In this document: positions 12,688 through 24,420 of the stretch, piece by piece
How the letters are laid out: every line of letters begins with the position of its first letter
Numbering within the stretch: position 1 is the first letter of the stretch
NCBI GenBank assembly: GCA_039707655.1
Contig: CM077665.1
Span: 142,849,148-142,913,147, forward strand
Length of the DNA stretch: 64,000 nt
Direction: 5' to 3'
Origin: Elymus sibiricus
Taxonomy: Eukaryota > Streptophyta > Magnoliopsida > Poales > Poaceae
Made by a program: the position numbers and the translations under genes
Notes under the pieces: model-generated
Databases searched by the model: none
The model's input: the letters and a program-made list of their open reading frames with translations, nothing else
What the model was told of the DNA's origin: nothing

Positions 12688-12704
12688 CCAATGCTCTCAT
12701 ACCA
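12688..12704 (-). other. Primer binding site (initiator tRNA-Met type)
   Basis: The minus strand reads TGGTATGAGAGCATTGG two bases after the LTR end CCTACA. This matches the TGGTATCAGAGC site usual for Copia elements with one change (C to G). It fixes the element's orientation and the LTR boundary. Confidence 0.8.
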
Positions 12705-12706
12705 CT

Positions 12707-14216
12707 TGTAGGATCGCAAGTATGTCTAGAGGGGGGGTGATTGGACTGCTTGACCAATTAAAAGTTCTACCTTTTCCCAATTTTAATTGTTGGCAGATTT
12801 TAGCAATGATAGCAAGTCAAGCACACCCTACACATGCATGTCTAAGAGTATAGCAGCGGAAAGTAAAGATAAGCACATGTAATAGAGGTAGGGGTTAGAA
12901 GATCAAACACAATTGTAGACACGAAGATTTTTCCCGTGGTTCCGATAGGTGGCGCTATCGTACATCCACGTTTATGGAGTCTTCAACCCACGGAGGGTAA
13001 CGGTCATGATAGTCCACGGAGGGCTCCACCCATAAGGGTCCACGAAGTAGCAACCTTGACTATTCCATAACGGCTTCCGTCCACGAAGGACTAGCCTCGC
13101 TATGGGTAGATCTTCACGAAGTAGGCGATCTCCTTGCCCATACAAACTTCTTGGTTCAACTCCACAACACGAAGTAGGAGGCTCCCAAGAAACACCTAAC
13201 CAATCTAGGAGGCACCACTCTCCAAAAGGTAATAGGCTTGATAATGATGATGAACTCCTTGCTCTTGTGCTTCAAGATGATAGACTCCTCAACACTCAAT
13301 CACTCTCTCATAGATTTGGCTTGGTAGAAGAGATTGATTGGGTGGAAAGCAACTTGGGGAGGCTAGAAATCAAGATCCATATGGTTGGAGTGGATGATCT
13401 TGATCTCAACACAAGGGTAGGTGGTTCTCTCTCAGAAAACTGGATGGGGCAAGCATGGAATAGTTCTGAGTGCTTCTCTTTCGAGTGGGATGTGGTGGAG
13501 GGGTATATATAGGCATCTCCAAAAATCCAACCATTACAACATTATTGCCCAACTCGGTGAAACCAAAGTAAAACTCAGTGGCACCGACTTGTTCAAAATG
13601 TGGCAACTTTAGGAATCTCGGTGAGACCGATATGGAACTCTCAGTGGTACCGAAACCAGTGGCCGAGGGCAGTTCCCAAAACTCGGTGAGACCGAAGCAT
13701 AAACTCAGAAATTCCGATTTTATGAATTGGGACACCAGAATGTTGGTCACTGAAACTCGGTTGCACCGATGCAGTCTTGGTTGTACCGAAGAGCTAGGTT
13801 TAGCTAGGGTTCTGTCATGGGTAGAAAATCGGTAGGGCCGAATGAGAAGTTGGTGGCACCGATTTTGTGAAGTTGGGTTTAGACAGAGTATTTTGTGGGA
13901 GAGCTTGTGAGTGTTTTTGGTGGCTAGCACTTGTGCACGTGGAGCAATTTGTTCACCAACAATACCTTACCCCATTTTAATAGTATTGGCTTTCCTATGG
14001 ACTCAAAGTGATTTATCACAAAGTAAAAAGAGAGTCTTCTAGCTTGAAGCTTTGCCAATCCATTCCTTGCATCTTGGGGTATCTCCTCACAACTTGTAGC
14101 CATCTCATCATTGGACTTTTCCTGAAATATACTTAGTGGAACCATGAGCCCAATCACATATATGTTGTTATTAATTACCAAAACCACCAAGGGAGCAAAT
14201 GTCCTTTCAATTGTCA
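12707..14216 (-). repeat. 5' LTR of the Sirevirus-like Copia element
   Basis: A 1510-bp LTR bounded by TG...CA on the minus strand (starting TGACAATTG at 14216, ending CCTACA at 12707). A TATATATA core promoter lies at about 13504-13511 on the minus strand. Upstream of it (13545-13870) lies a cluster of CTCGGTGNNACCGA palindromes about 40 bp apart. This layout of palindromes upstream of the TATA box is what is described for Sirevirus LTRs. Apparent small ORFs here are not genes. Confidence 0.85.
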
Positions 14217-14790
14217 GCACATTGTTCATATGCCAAGGAATTCTTCGGTGCCTTCTTTACCGATGGTCTACCATTTCCACCTATGGTGGCAGAAGTTTTT
14301 GCCTTAGTATTCATTTTTGCACCCTTTAGATGCGTCTTTGTTTTATTCACTAGTTTGACGGAAACTGGCAGGCATGACATCGCTTCTTTGGCCACCACAT
14401 TCTTTAGTGTTGTTGCAGTAAACTATAGTTTTTTTGCAAGGTTGCGTATCGGGATGGGCTGGCGACGTCTCCTCATCTACAACATAATTAGGATTTCATG
14501 ATTCCTCAAACATGTGCTCTTCCTGCACATCCTTAGCCGCTATGGGGTTGCAAAGACCTAGAGGATATCTTCTAGGCGGCGATCCAACGCCGTGGATGTT
14601 GGGATATGGTGATGATGCTGCAATGTTGGGGATGGTCGGAGATAGTGTTCTGTTTGGGGATGGCTTTTCTAGTATGATATGCATTGAAGACCACTTGAGG
14701 TAACCAGCAAAGCATTCCGAAAGGGGTTGCGCCTCATCACCCTCTTCCATAATGTTCTGTGGTAGAATCAAACTGTCGTATTGTGGGAAC
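14217..14790 (-). pseudogene. CACTA ORF segment between two Copia insertions
   Basis: Minus-strand frames 14771-14496 and 14398-14207 carry the end of the transposase-type ORF and the beginning of the second CACTA ORF. The frame at 14771 continues, without the 8.6-kb Copia element and one copy of GGAAC, from the frame that runs 23698 to 23442. This join across the insertion is the main evidence that both pieces are one older element. Stops show it is not functional. Confidence 0.6.
14786..14790 (+). repeat. Left target site duplication GGAAC of the BARE/WIS-type element
   Basis: GGAAC at 14786-14790 equals GGAAC at 23437-23441, just outside the TG...CA ends of the element. Confidence 0.9.
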
Positions 14791-16489
14791 TGTTGGAAAT
14801 ATGCCCTAGAGGCAATAATAAAATGGTTATTATTATATTTCCTTGTTCATGATAATCGTTTATTATCCATGCTATAATTGTATTAATTGGAAACACTGAT
14901 ACATGTGTGGATACATAGACAACACTGTGTCCCTAGTATGCCTCTAGTAAACTAGCTCGTTGATCAAAGATGGTCAAGGTTTCCTAGCCATAGACATGAG
15001 ATGTCATTTGATAACGGGATCACATCATTAGGAGAATGATGTGATGGACAAGACCCAAACTATGAACATAGCATATGATCGTGTCAGTTTATTGCTATTG
15101 TTTTCTACATGTCAAGTGTCTGTTCCTATGACCATGAGATCATGCAACTCACTGACACCGGAGGAATACCTTGTGTGTATCAAACGTCGCAACGTAACTG
15201 GGTGACTATAAAGATACTCTACATGTATCTCCGAGGGTGTCTGTTGAGTGGGCATGGATCAAGACTGGGATTTGTTACTCCGTGTGACGGAGAGGTATCT
15301 CAGGGCCCACTCGGTAATACAACATCACACTAAGCCTTGCAAGCAATGTGACTAAAGAGTTAGCCACGGGATCTTGTATTACGGAACGAGTAAAGAGACT
15401 TGCCGGTAATGAGATTGAACTAGGTATAGAGATACCGACGATCGAATCTCGGGCAAGTAACATACCGAAGAACAAAGGGAACAACATACGGGATTAACTA
15501 AATCCTTGACATAGAGGTTCAACCGATAAAGATCTTCGTAGAATATGTAGGAACCAATATGGGAATCCAAATCCCGCTATTGGTTATTGACCGTAGAGGT
15601 GTCTCGATCATGTCTACATAGTTCTTGAACCCGCAGGGTCTGCACACTTAAGGTTCGGTGACGTTTCGGTATAGTAGAGTTATGTATGGTGGTGACCGAA
15701 AGTTGTTCGGAGTCCCGGATGAGATCCTGGACGTCACGAGGAGCTCCGGAATGGTCCGGAGGTAAAGATTGATATATAGGAAGTCCCGTTTTGGTCACCG
15801 GAAAAGCTTCGGGTACTTCGGTAGTGTACCGGGAGTGCCGGGAGGGTACCGGGGACCATCGGGAGGGGCCTTTCGACCCAAGGGGCCTCATGGGCTGTAG
15901 GAGGAGGTGAACCAGCTTCTGGTGGGCTGGCCGAACCCCCCCAAAAGGCCCATGCGGCTGGAGGTGGGAAAAACCCAAAGGGAGGAAAGGTGGAAAAGGT
16001 TTCCAAGTGGAGAGGAGGAATCCTACTCCTAGTAGGATTGGAGTAGGACTCCACCTCCCACTTCGGCCGACTCCTAGGAGGAGGTCTTGGCCGGCCAGCC
16101 CCTCCCCCTCCCTCCTATATATACTAGAGTTTAGAGGTGAGGGCTAACCCTAATTGCCACGTGCTCCCTCTACTTCATCTAGATCGTTTTCTCCTCTAGT
16201 CTAGTTCGGCGGTGCTTAGGCGAAGCCCTGCCGGAATAGTTCCACCACCATCGCCGCCACGTCGTCGCACTGCCGGAGAACTCATCTACCTCTCCGCTTC
16301 CTCTTGCTAGATCAAGAAGGTGGAGATCGTCATCGAGCTGTATGTGTGCTGAACGCGGAGGTGCCGTCTGTTCGGCACTAGATCGGACGGATCGTGATCA
16401 GGATCGCGGGACCGATCGTGATTGGATCGCGGGACAGATCGTGATTAGGATCGCGGGACGGATCGTGATTGGATCGCGGGACGCTCGGC
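14791..16489 (+). repeat. 5' LTR of the BARE/WIS-type element, 3' end deleted
   Basis: It matches the right LTR from TGTTGGAAAT up to the GATCGCGGGACG repeats, then stops at about 16489. The last 180 or so bases present in the right LTR (from about 23258 to the ...CCCCAACA end at 23436) are absent. A TATATATA promoter motif is at about 16115-16124. Since reverse transcription makes both LTRs alike, the loss happened after insertion. Confidence 0.85.
16375..16485 (+). repeat. Minisatellite in the 5' LTR (GATCGCGGGAC-type units)
   Basis: Short units built from GATCGTGATTGGATCGCGGG variants, about 21-24 bp each, repeated about four times. The matching block in the right LTR (about 23131-23250) has a different unit order and number. 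Confidence 0.75.
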
Positions 16490-16490
16490 A

Positions 16491-17640
16491 GTGGCATCAT
16501 GAGCTAGGTCTATGTGTAGACGAGATCTCGAGTAGAACACAAAGGAGTTTGTGGGCATTGATATTCAGATTGCTTCCTCCCTTGGTCTTTTCTTGATTCG
16601 GCGGTATTGTGGGATGAAGCGGCCCGGACCAACATTACGCGTACGCTTACGAGAGACCGGTTCCATCAACTGACATGTAACTTCGTTGCATAAAGATGGC
16701 TGGCGGGTGTCTGTTTCTCCTACTTTAGTTGGATCGGATTCGACAAAGGCGGTCCTTGAGAAGGTTGAATAGCAATTTGCGTATCACCGTTGTAGTTTTT
16801 GCGTAGGTAAGAATTGTTCTTGCTAGATACCCGTAGCAGCCACGTAAAACTTGCAACAACAATTAGAGGACGTCTAACTTGTTTTTGCAGGGTACGTTGT
16901 GATGTGATATGGCCAATTACATCATGAGATATATGTGATGTATGATATGATCATGTGTTGTATAGAATATCACGACTTGCATGTAGATGAGTACGGCAAC
17001 CGGCAGGAGCCATAGGGTTGTCTTTAATTATTTTCGCCGTTTTGCTTTACTTTATCGCTATGAGTTAGCAATAGTCGTGGAAGCAACAGTCGGCGCGACA
17101 ACCTCATGGCGACACATTGATGGAGATCAAGATGATGGAGATCATGGTGTTATGCCGGTGACGATGGAGATCATGCCGGTGCTTTGGAGATGGAGATCAA
17201 AAGCACAAGTTCATGGCCATATCATGTCACTTATGATTTGCATGTGATGTTAATCCTGTTATGCATCTTATTTTGCTTAGGACGACGGTAGCATTATAAG
17301 GTGATCCCTCACTTAAATTTCAAGATAAAACTGTGTTCTCCCCGAGTGTGCACCGTTGCGAAAGTTTGTCGTTTTGAGACACCACGTGATGATCGGGTGT
17401 GATAGACTCTACGTTCGCATACAACGGGTGCAAGTCAGTGTTGCACATGCGGAACACTCGGGTTAAACTTGACGAGCCTAGCATGTACAGACATGGCCTC
17501 GGAACACAAGAGACCAAAAGGTCGAACATGAGTCATATAGTAGATATGATCAACATGAAGATGTTCACCATTGAAACCACCTCAACTCACGTGATGATCG
17601 GACTTGAGTTGGTGGATTTGGATCATGTGACACTCGAATG
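16491..17640 (+). other. Degenerate primer binding site and untranslated leader of the BARE/WIS-type element
   Basis: GTGGCATCATGAGCTAGG at 16491 resembles the tRNA-Met primer site TGGTATCAGAGCTAGG. About 1.1 kb of leader follows, with many short ATGs, as is typical of the BARE/Angela group. Small frames in it (for example 16987-17247) are not supported as genes. Confidence 0.65.
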
Positions 17641-17699
17641 ACCAGAGGGATGTCAATTTGAGTGGGAGTTTTTTAAGTAATATGATTAACTAAACTCAT

Positions 17700-18530
17700 T
17701 ATCATGAACATAGTCAAAATGTCTTTACAAATTATGTTGTAGATTACTAGCTCGCGCTGTAGCTCCTTTGAATTTTTATATGTTCCTAGAGAAATAGAGT
17801 TGAGAGATGATGGTAGCAATAATGCAGACTGGGTCCGTGATCTGAGGATTGTCCTCATTGCTGCACAGAAGGCTTATGTCCTTAATGCACCATTCAGTGC
17901 ACCCCCCCCCCCCTCGAGCATCGTCTGTAGATGTTGTGAACATCTGACAGACACGTTCTGATGACTACTTGATAGTTCAGTGCGTCATGCATTACGGCTT
18001 AGAATTGAGGCTCCAAAACATTTTGAACGTCACGGAACATATGAGATGTTCTAAGAGCTGAAATTGGGATCTCAGGCTCGTGCCAGTGTTGAGAGGTATG
18101 AGACCTCCAACAAGATTCTTTGCCTGCAAGATGAAGGAGAATAGCTCAATCGGTGAGCATGTGCTCAGATTGTCTGGGTGCTACAAATCGCTTGAATCGA
18201 GTGGGAGTTTATCTTCCAGATAAGATAGTGATTGATATCGTTCTCCAAGTCACTGTCACTAAGCTACTAGAGCTTTGTGATGAACTATAAAATGCCGGGG
18301 ATGGAAATAATGATCCCTGAGCTATTCGCGATGTTTGACACCGCGAAGGTAGAAATCAAGAAGGAGCATCAAGTATTGATGGTTAGTGAAACCACTAGTT
18401 TCGAGAAGGGCAAGGGCAAGGAGGGAAACTTCATGGATGGCAAGTCAGTTGCTGCTCCAGTGAAGAAACCCAAGGTTGAACCCAAACCCGAGACTAAGTG
18501 CTTCTATTATGAGGAGAACGGTCGCTGAAG
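17700..18530 (+). pseudogene. gag: gag remnant of the BARE/WIS-type element
   Basis: Recognisable Copia gag patches are spread over several frames: DLRIVLIAAQKAYVLNAP at about 17839-17892, a Leu-rich patch (LLELCDEL) at about 18260, and a 18277-18528 frame rich in Lys/Glu that ends at the start of a zinc knuckle (CFYYEENGR). Frames are broken by stops, shifts and a run of C at about 17902. It would have made the particle coat protein and is dead. Confidence 0.7.
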
Positions 18531-21510
18531 CGGAACAACTCTAGATACTTGGTAGATAAGAAGGCTGGCAACGTCGACAGAAGTATATTTGATATACGTG
18601 TTATTGATGTGTACCTTACTAGTATTCCTAGTAGCACCTGGGTATTGGATACCGGTTCGGTTGCTAAATATTAGTAACTCGAAATAAAAGCTACAGAATA
18701 AATGGAGGCTAGCTAAGGGTGAGGTGACGATGAAGTGTTGGAAGTGTTTCCAAGGTTGATGTGATCACCATCGCACGCTCTCTCTACCTTCGGGATTAGT
18801 GATGAACCTAAATAAATGTTATTTGGTGTTTGCGTGGAGCATGAACGTGATTAGATCATGTTTATTGCAATACGGTTATTCATTTAAGTTAGAGAATAAC
18901 GTTTATTCTGTTTACATGAATAATACCTTCAATGGTCATGCACCCAATGAGAATGGTTTATTGAATCTTGATCGTAGTGATACACATGTTCATAATATTG
19001 ATGCCAAAAGATACAAAGTTAATAATGATAGTACCACATACTTGTGGCACTGCCGCCAAGGTCATATTGGTGTAAAGCGCATGAAGAAACTCCATGCTGA
19101 TGGATCTTTTGACTCACTCAATTTCGAATCGGTTGAGACATGCGGGCCATGCCTCATGGGCAAGATGACTAAAACCCCGTTATCTGGCTTGATGGAGCGG
19201 GCAAGTGACTTATTGGAAATGAAACATGTTGATGTATGCGGTCCAATGAGTGTTGTAGCGTGCGGTGGATATCGTTATTTTTCTACCTTCACTGAAGATT
19301 TGAGTAGATATGGGGATATTTACTTAATGAAACACAAGTCTGAAACGTTTGAAAAAGTTCAATCAAAATCAGAGTGAAGTTTGAGATCATCGTGACAAGA
19401 AGATAAAATGTCTACGATATGATCGTGGAGGTAAATATCTGAGTTACGAGTTTGGTATACAACTTAAGACAATGTGGAAGTTGTTTCACAACTCACGCCA
19501 CCTGGAACACCATAGTGTGATGGTGTGTCCGAACGTCGTAGTTGTGCTCTATTGGATATGGTTCGTACTATGATGTCTCTTATCAATTTGCCACTATCGT
19601 TTTGGGGTTATGCATTAGAGACAACTACATTCACTTTAAAAGGGGCACCATCTAAGTCCGTTGAGATGACACCGTATGCATTTTTGGTTTGGCAGAAACC
19701 TAAGCTGTTATTTCTTAATGTTTGGGGCTGCGACACTCACGTGAAAAAGGTTTTTAACCCGATGAGCTCGAACCCAAAGCGGACAAATGCATCTTCATAG
19801 AATACCCTAACGTTACAGTTGGGTACACCTTCTATATCAGATCCAAGGGCAGGGTGTTTGTTGCTAAAAACGGGTCCTTTCTCGACAAAGAGTTTCTCTC
19901 GAAAGAATTGAGTGGGAGGAAGATAGAACTTGATGAGGTTATTGAACCTTTGTTTCAAACAGAGAGTAGCGCAGCGCAGAAAGTTGTTTCTGTGGAGCCT
20001 ACGTTAGTTGAAGAGGAAGTTAATGATGATGATCATGAAGCTTCGGATCAAGTTACTATCGAACCTCGTAGGTCGACAAGGACGCGTACTGCTCCTAAGT
20101 GGTACGGCAACCCTGTCTTAGAGGTCATGTTGTTGGACAACGATAAACCTACGAGCTATGGAGAAGTGATGATGGGCCCGGATTCCGAGAAATGGTTAGA
20201 GGCCATGAAATCCGAGATGAGATCCATGTATGAAAACAAAGTATGGGCTTTGGAAGTATTACCTGAAGGGCGAAAGGCCATTCAGAACAAATGGATCTTT
20301 AAAAGGAAGACGGACGCGGACGGTAATGTCACTGTCTATAAAGCTCGACTTGTGGCAAAGGGTTTTTCACAAGTTCAAGGAGTTGACTACGATGAGACTT
20401 TCTCACCCGTAGCGATGCTAAAGTCTGTTGGAATTATGTTAGCAGTTGCTGCATTTTTTGATTATGATATCTGGCAGATGGGTGTCAAAACATCGTTTCC
20501 TTAACGGTATCCATGAGGAAAGGTTGTATGTGATACAACCGGAAGGTTTTGTCAGTCCTAAGGATGCTAAAATGTATGCAAGCTCCAGAGATCCTTCTAT
20601 GGACTGGAGCAAGCATCTCGGAATTGGAATATATGCTTTGATGAGGTGATCAAAGTTTTTGAGTCTATACAAAGTTTATGAGAAACTTGTGTTTACAATA
20701 AAGTGAGTGGGAGCACTATAGAAATTCTGATAAGTATATGTGGATGACATATTGTTGATCAGGAATGATGTAGAATTTCTGGAAAGCATAAATGGTTGTT
20801 TGAAAGGAGTTTTTCAAAAACCTGGAATGAAGCTACTTAAATATTGGGCATCAGGATCTATAGAGATAGATCAAGACGTCTGATAAGACTTTCAACGAGT
20901 ACATACCTTGACAAGTTTTTTGAAAGAGTTCAACATGGATCAGTCAAAGAAAGAGTTCTTGCCTGATTTGTAAGGTGTGGAGTTGAGTGAGACTCAAAGC
21001 TCGACCACGGCAGAAGAAAGAGAAAGGACGAAGGTCGTCCCCTATGCCTTAGCCATAGGCTCTATATAGTATGCCACGCTGTGTACCGCACCTATGTGTG
21101 CCTTGCCATGAGTCTGTCAAGGGGTACAAGAGTGGTCCAGGAGTGGATCACTGGACAGCGGTCAAAGTTATCTTTAGTAACTAGAGGACTAAGGAAATAT
21201 TTCTCGATTATGGAGGTGATAAAGAGTTCGTCGTAAAGGGTTACGTCGATGCAAGCTTTAACACCAATCCGGATGACTCTGAGTAGCAATCCGGATACGT
21301 ATAGTGGAGCAGCCATTAGGAATAGCTCCAAGTGGAGCGTGGGAACATCTGCGGTACGACATATAGATTTGCAAAGAACGCACGGATCTGAATGTTGCAG
21401 ACCGTTGACTAAAGACCTCTCTCACATGCAAAGCATGATCGAACCCCAGAACTCATTGGGTGTTAGGTTCATAACAATGTAAATCACATGGTGATGTGAA
21501 CTAGATTAGT
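18531..21510 (+). pseudogene. pol: pol remnant (integrase, reverse transcriptase, RNase H) of the BARE/WIS-type element
   Basis: Frame 18799-19377 carries the pre-integrase zinc site (HCRQGHIGVKRMKKL... CGPCLMGKM) and the start of the integrase core (HVDVCGPM). Frame 19525-19800 is later integrase. Frame 19854-20504 is the RT N-terminal half (WIFKRKTDADG, YKARLVAKGF, DYDETFSPVA). After 20504 the RT palm and RNase H are only traceable as fragments: the region near 20740 (VDDILL-like) and 21250. At least five frame breaks separate these. A protease active site could not be found intact. Confidence 0.8.
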
Positions 21511-21532
21511 GACTCTAGTGCAAGTGGGAGAC

Positions 21533-23436
21533 TGTTGGAAATATGCCCTAGAGGCAATAATAAAATGGTTATTCTTATATTTCCTTGTTCATGATAATCG
21601 TTTATTATCCATGCTATAATTGTATTAATTGGAAACACTGATACATGTGTGGATACATAGACAACACTGTGTCCCTAGTATGCCTCTAGTAAACTAGCTC
21701 GTTGATCAAAGATGGTCAAGGTTTCCTAGCCATAGACATGAGATGTCATTTGATAACGGGATCACATCATTAGGAGAATGATGTGATGGACAAGACCCAA
21801 ACTATAAACATAGCATATGATCGTGTCAGTTTATTGCTATTGTTTTCTGCATGTCAAGTGTCTGTTCCTATGACAATGAGATCATGCAACTCACTGACAC
21901 CGGAGGAATACCTTGTGTGTATCAAATGTCACAACGTAACTGGGTGACTATAAAGATACTCTACAGGTATCTCCGAGGGTGTTTGTTGAGTGGGCATGGA
22001 TCAAGACTGGGATTTGTTACTCCGTGTGACGGAGAGGTATCTCAGGGCCCACTCGGTAATACAACATCACACTAAGCCTTGCAAGCAATGTGACTAAAGA
22101 GTTAGCCACGGGATCTTGTATTACGGAACGAGTAAAGAGACTTGCCTGTAACGACATTGAACTAGGTATAGAGATACCGACGATCGAATCTCGGGCAAGT
22201 AACATACCGAAGAACAAAGGGAACAACATACGGGATTAACTGAATCCTTGACATAGAGGTTCAACCGATAAAGATCTTCGTAGAATATGTAGGAACCAAT
22301 ATGGGCATCCAGGTCCCGCTATTGGTTATTGACCGTAGAGGTGTCTCGGTCATGTCAACATAGTTCTCGAACCCGCAGGGTCTGCACACTTAAGGTTCGG
22401 TGACGTTTCGGTATAGTAGAGTTATGTATGGTGGTGACCGAAAGTTGTTCGGAGTCCCGGATGAGATCCTGGACGTCACGAGGAGCTCCGGAATGGTCCG
22501 TAGGTAAAGATTGATATATAGGAAGTCCCGTTTTGGTCACCGGAAAAGTTTCGGGTACTTCGGTAGTGTACCGGGAGTGCCGGGAGGGTACCGGGGACCA
22601 TCGGGAGGGGCCTTTCGACCCAAGGGGCCTCATGGGCTGTAGGAGGAGGTGAACCAGCCCCTGGTGGGCTGGCCGAACCCCCCCCCCCCCCCACAAGGCC
22701 CATGCGGCTGGAGGTGGGAAAAACCCAAAGGGAGGAAAGGTGGAAAAGTTTTCCAAGTGGAGAGGAGGAATCCTACTCCTAGTAGGATTGGAGTAGGACT
22801 CCACCTCCCACTTCGGCCGACTCCTAAGAGGAGGTCTTGGCCGGCCAGCCCCTCCCCCTCCCTCCTATATATACTAGAGGTTTAGAGGTGAGGGCTAACC
22901 CTAATTGCCATGTGCTCCCTCTACTTCATCTAGATCGTTTTCTCCTCTAGTCTAGTTCGGCGGTGCTTAGGCGAAGCCCTGCCGGAATAGTTCCACCACC
23001 ATCGCCGCCACGCTGTCGCGCTGCCGGAGAACTCATCTACCTCTCCGCTCCCTCTTGCTGGATCAAAAAGGCGGAGATCGTCATCGAGCTGTACATGTGC
23101 TGAACGCGGAGGTGCCGTCTGTTCGGCACTAGATCGGACGGATCGGGATCGGGATCGCGGGACGGATCGTGATTGGATCGCGGGACGGATCGTGATCAGG
23201 ATCGCGGGACGGATCGTGATCAGGATCGCGGGACGGATTGTGATTGGATCGCAGGACTCTCGGCGATTTGGATCGCAAAGACGTTCGATTACATCAACCG
23301 CGTTTCTTAACGCTTCCCGCTTAGCGATCTACAAGGGTATGTAGATCCACTCTCCCTCTCGTAGATGCTCATCACCATGGATAGATCTTGCGTGTGCGTA
23401 GGAATTTTTTTGTTTCCCATACAACGTTCCCCAACA
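21533..23436 (+). repeat. 3' LTR of the BARE/WIS-type element
   Basis: 1904 bp, TGTTGGAAAT...CCCCAACA, preceded by the purine tract AAGTGGGAGAC and followed by target duplication GGAAC. It holds a TATA motif near 22868 and a GATCGCGGGACG-type minisatellite at about 23131-23250. A run of 14 C at about 22680 differs from the left LTR. Confidence 0.92.
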
Positions 23437-23441
23437 GGAAC

Positions 23442-24420
23442 ACCCTAAGCAAACAAAACTTCTGCATGTTCTCATCTAATTTGCTATTGTGCATGAAATT
23501 TCCTATAAAGACTCTAGCTTTTGCAACCTCCAACAAGTCGCCACTATTACCCACTTTAGCTAGGAGAGTGCAAGGAATTTGTTCCTCCAACGAATGTGGT
23601 GACCCACTATGACCATCCATGACATTACTAGTTGGGAGGCTTCTGATCTTTGTGGGAGCAAGGGGCGGTGGCGTATGGGTATCCACCGTTTCTGGCATAT
23701 TTGTCGACCCTTTGGACTAAATATGCTTTTGAACCTCTGCCAGAAAATCAGGTAAGAGTTCCTTCAACCTTTCGTTGACTAACTGATCTATTTTTTCTTT
23801 GTCCATTCTTTCTTTTTCTGACTTAGTCATTCTTTTCTTGGGGTGGTGGTGGTGGGGGGGGGTAGGCATCCCAGAAAGTACAGTCGGCACCGTGCTTACA
23901 GCCTCTTGTGGGCTCTCCCTTCCTTTGGAGGGCATACAGAATTGGGTCAGATGACCACCTCGGGGCATCCGGCAACTCTTTAGAGCTTGGTGTGTTTTGG
24001 GTAAAATTTGCTTGCATGCGCATGAACAAACTAATATCATTTAGAAACTGCTCCCAAACATATATGATGGAAAGTGTAGTTGTATAGGCTAATGACGTAC
24101 CACTCTTTCAGCCACATTTGCCACCTCAGGGTCCTCGAAGTAGTGCAATCTAGTCTCTTTATAAGCACCGCTAGGGATCGAAAATATTTCTTGGCACACA
24201 GGTCCAAAATATTACTGAATGGTGTCAGTTGACCTTGTGAAGAAAACATAGCATCATGCTTATCCCAGATTGGCTGCTTCCCTTCATAACCACAGGTGCC
24301 TAGATTGTGGTTCCCTACCATTTGGCTCTAGAGCTTCGCAAACTTCTTTTTGTCTTTTTTGTATTCATCTGAGTCTCAATAATCAAAGAACTCCTTCCAT
24401 TCGTCATCGGTGGTACTAGG
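23442..24420 (-). pseudogene. CACTA transposase ORF, C-terminal part (Ptta/En/Spm type)
   Basis: Minus-strand frames 24321-24037, 24040-23717 and 23698-23442 follow one another. The first carries the hallmark of plant En/Spm-type transposases (GTCGYEGKQPIWDKHDA, about 24295-24245). The second has a charged helical segment (KKRMTKSEKERMDKEKIDQL) and Pro/His repeats. The third (PCTLLAKVGNSGDLLEVAKA) reads on into 14771 across the Copia insertion. At least two in-frame stops and frame changes are present. The upstream half is at 27895-28550. It would bind the subterminal repeats and cut the element ends. Confidence 0.7.

Larger units (their letters stand above)
901..14216 (-). mobile_element. 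Sirevirus-like Copia retroelement without recognisable pol
   Basis: Read right to left: a 5' LTR (12707-14216, TG...CA, 1510 bp), a tRNA-iMet-type primer binding site (12704-12688), a long gag with zinc knuckle (12653-10472), about 1.7 kb of non-coding DNA with palindromic repeats, an accessory ORF (8775-6631), a CCAAAGGGGGAGAAG purine tract (6597-6583), then a truncated 3' LTR (901-1726) displaced by a Gypsy fragment. Long gag, extra downstream ORF, G-rich purine tract and palindromic LTR motifs fit the Sirevirus group of Copia elements. No reverse transcriptase or integrase frame is visible anywhere in it. Flanking 5-mers differ (GTTGT left, GCACA right), so no target duplication supports a clean insertion. 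Confidence 0.75.
14791..23436 (+). mobile_element. BARE/WIS/Angela-type Copia retrotransposon, full span but decayed
   Basis: An 8.6-kb element with LTRs starting TGTTGGAAATATGCCC at 14791 and 21533, a 5-bp perfect target duplication (GGAAC), a degenerate primer binding site (16491), a long leader, gag and pol remnants in Copia order (gag, integrase, RT, RNase H), and the purine tract AAGTGGGAGAC at 21522-21532. Eight differences were counted by eye over the first 470 or so bp of the two LTRs, so the insertion is fairly young. The coding region is far more damaged than that. It is inserted in the older CACTA element. Confidence 0.92.

Noticed and set aside
14791..16489. Simple segmental duplication between 14791-16489 and 21533-23436
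   Set aside because: TG...CA ends, purine tract, pol order and GGAAC target duplication show they are paired LTRs.
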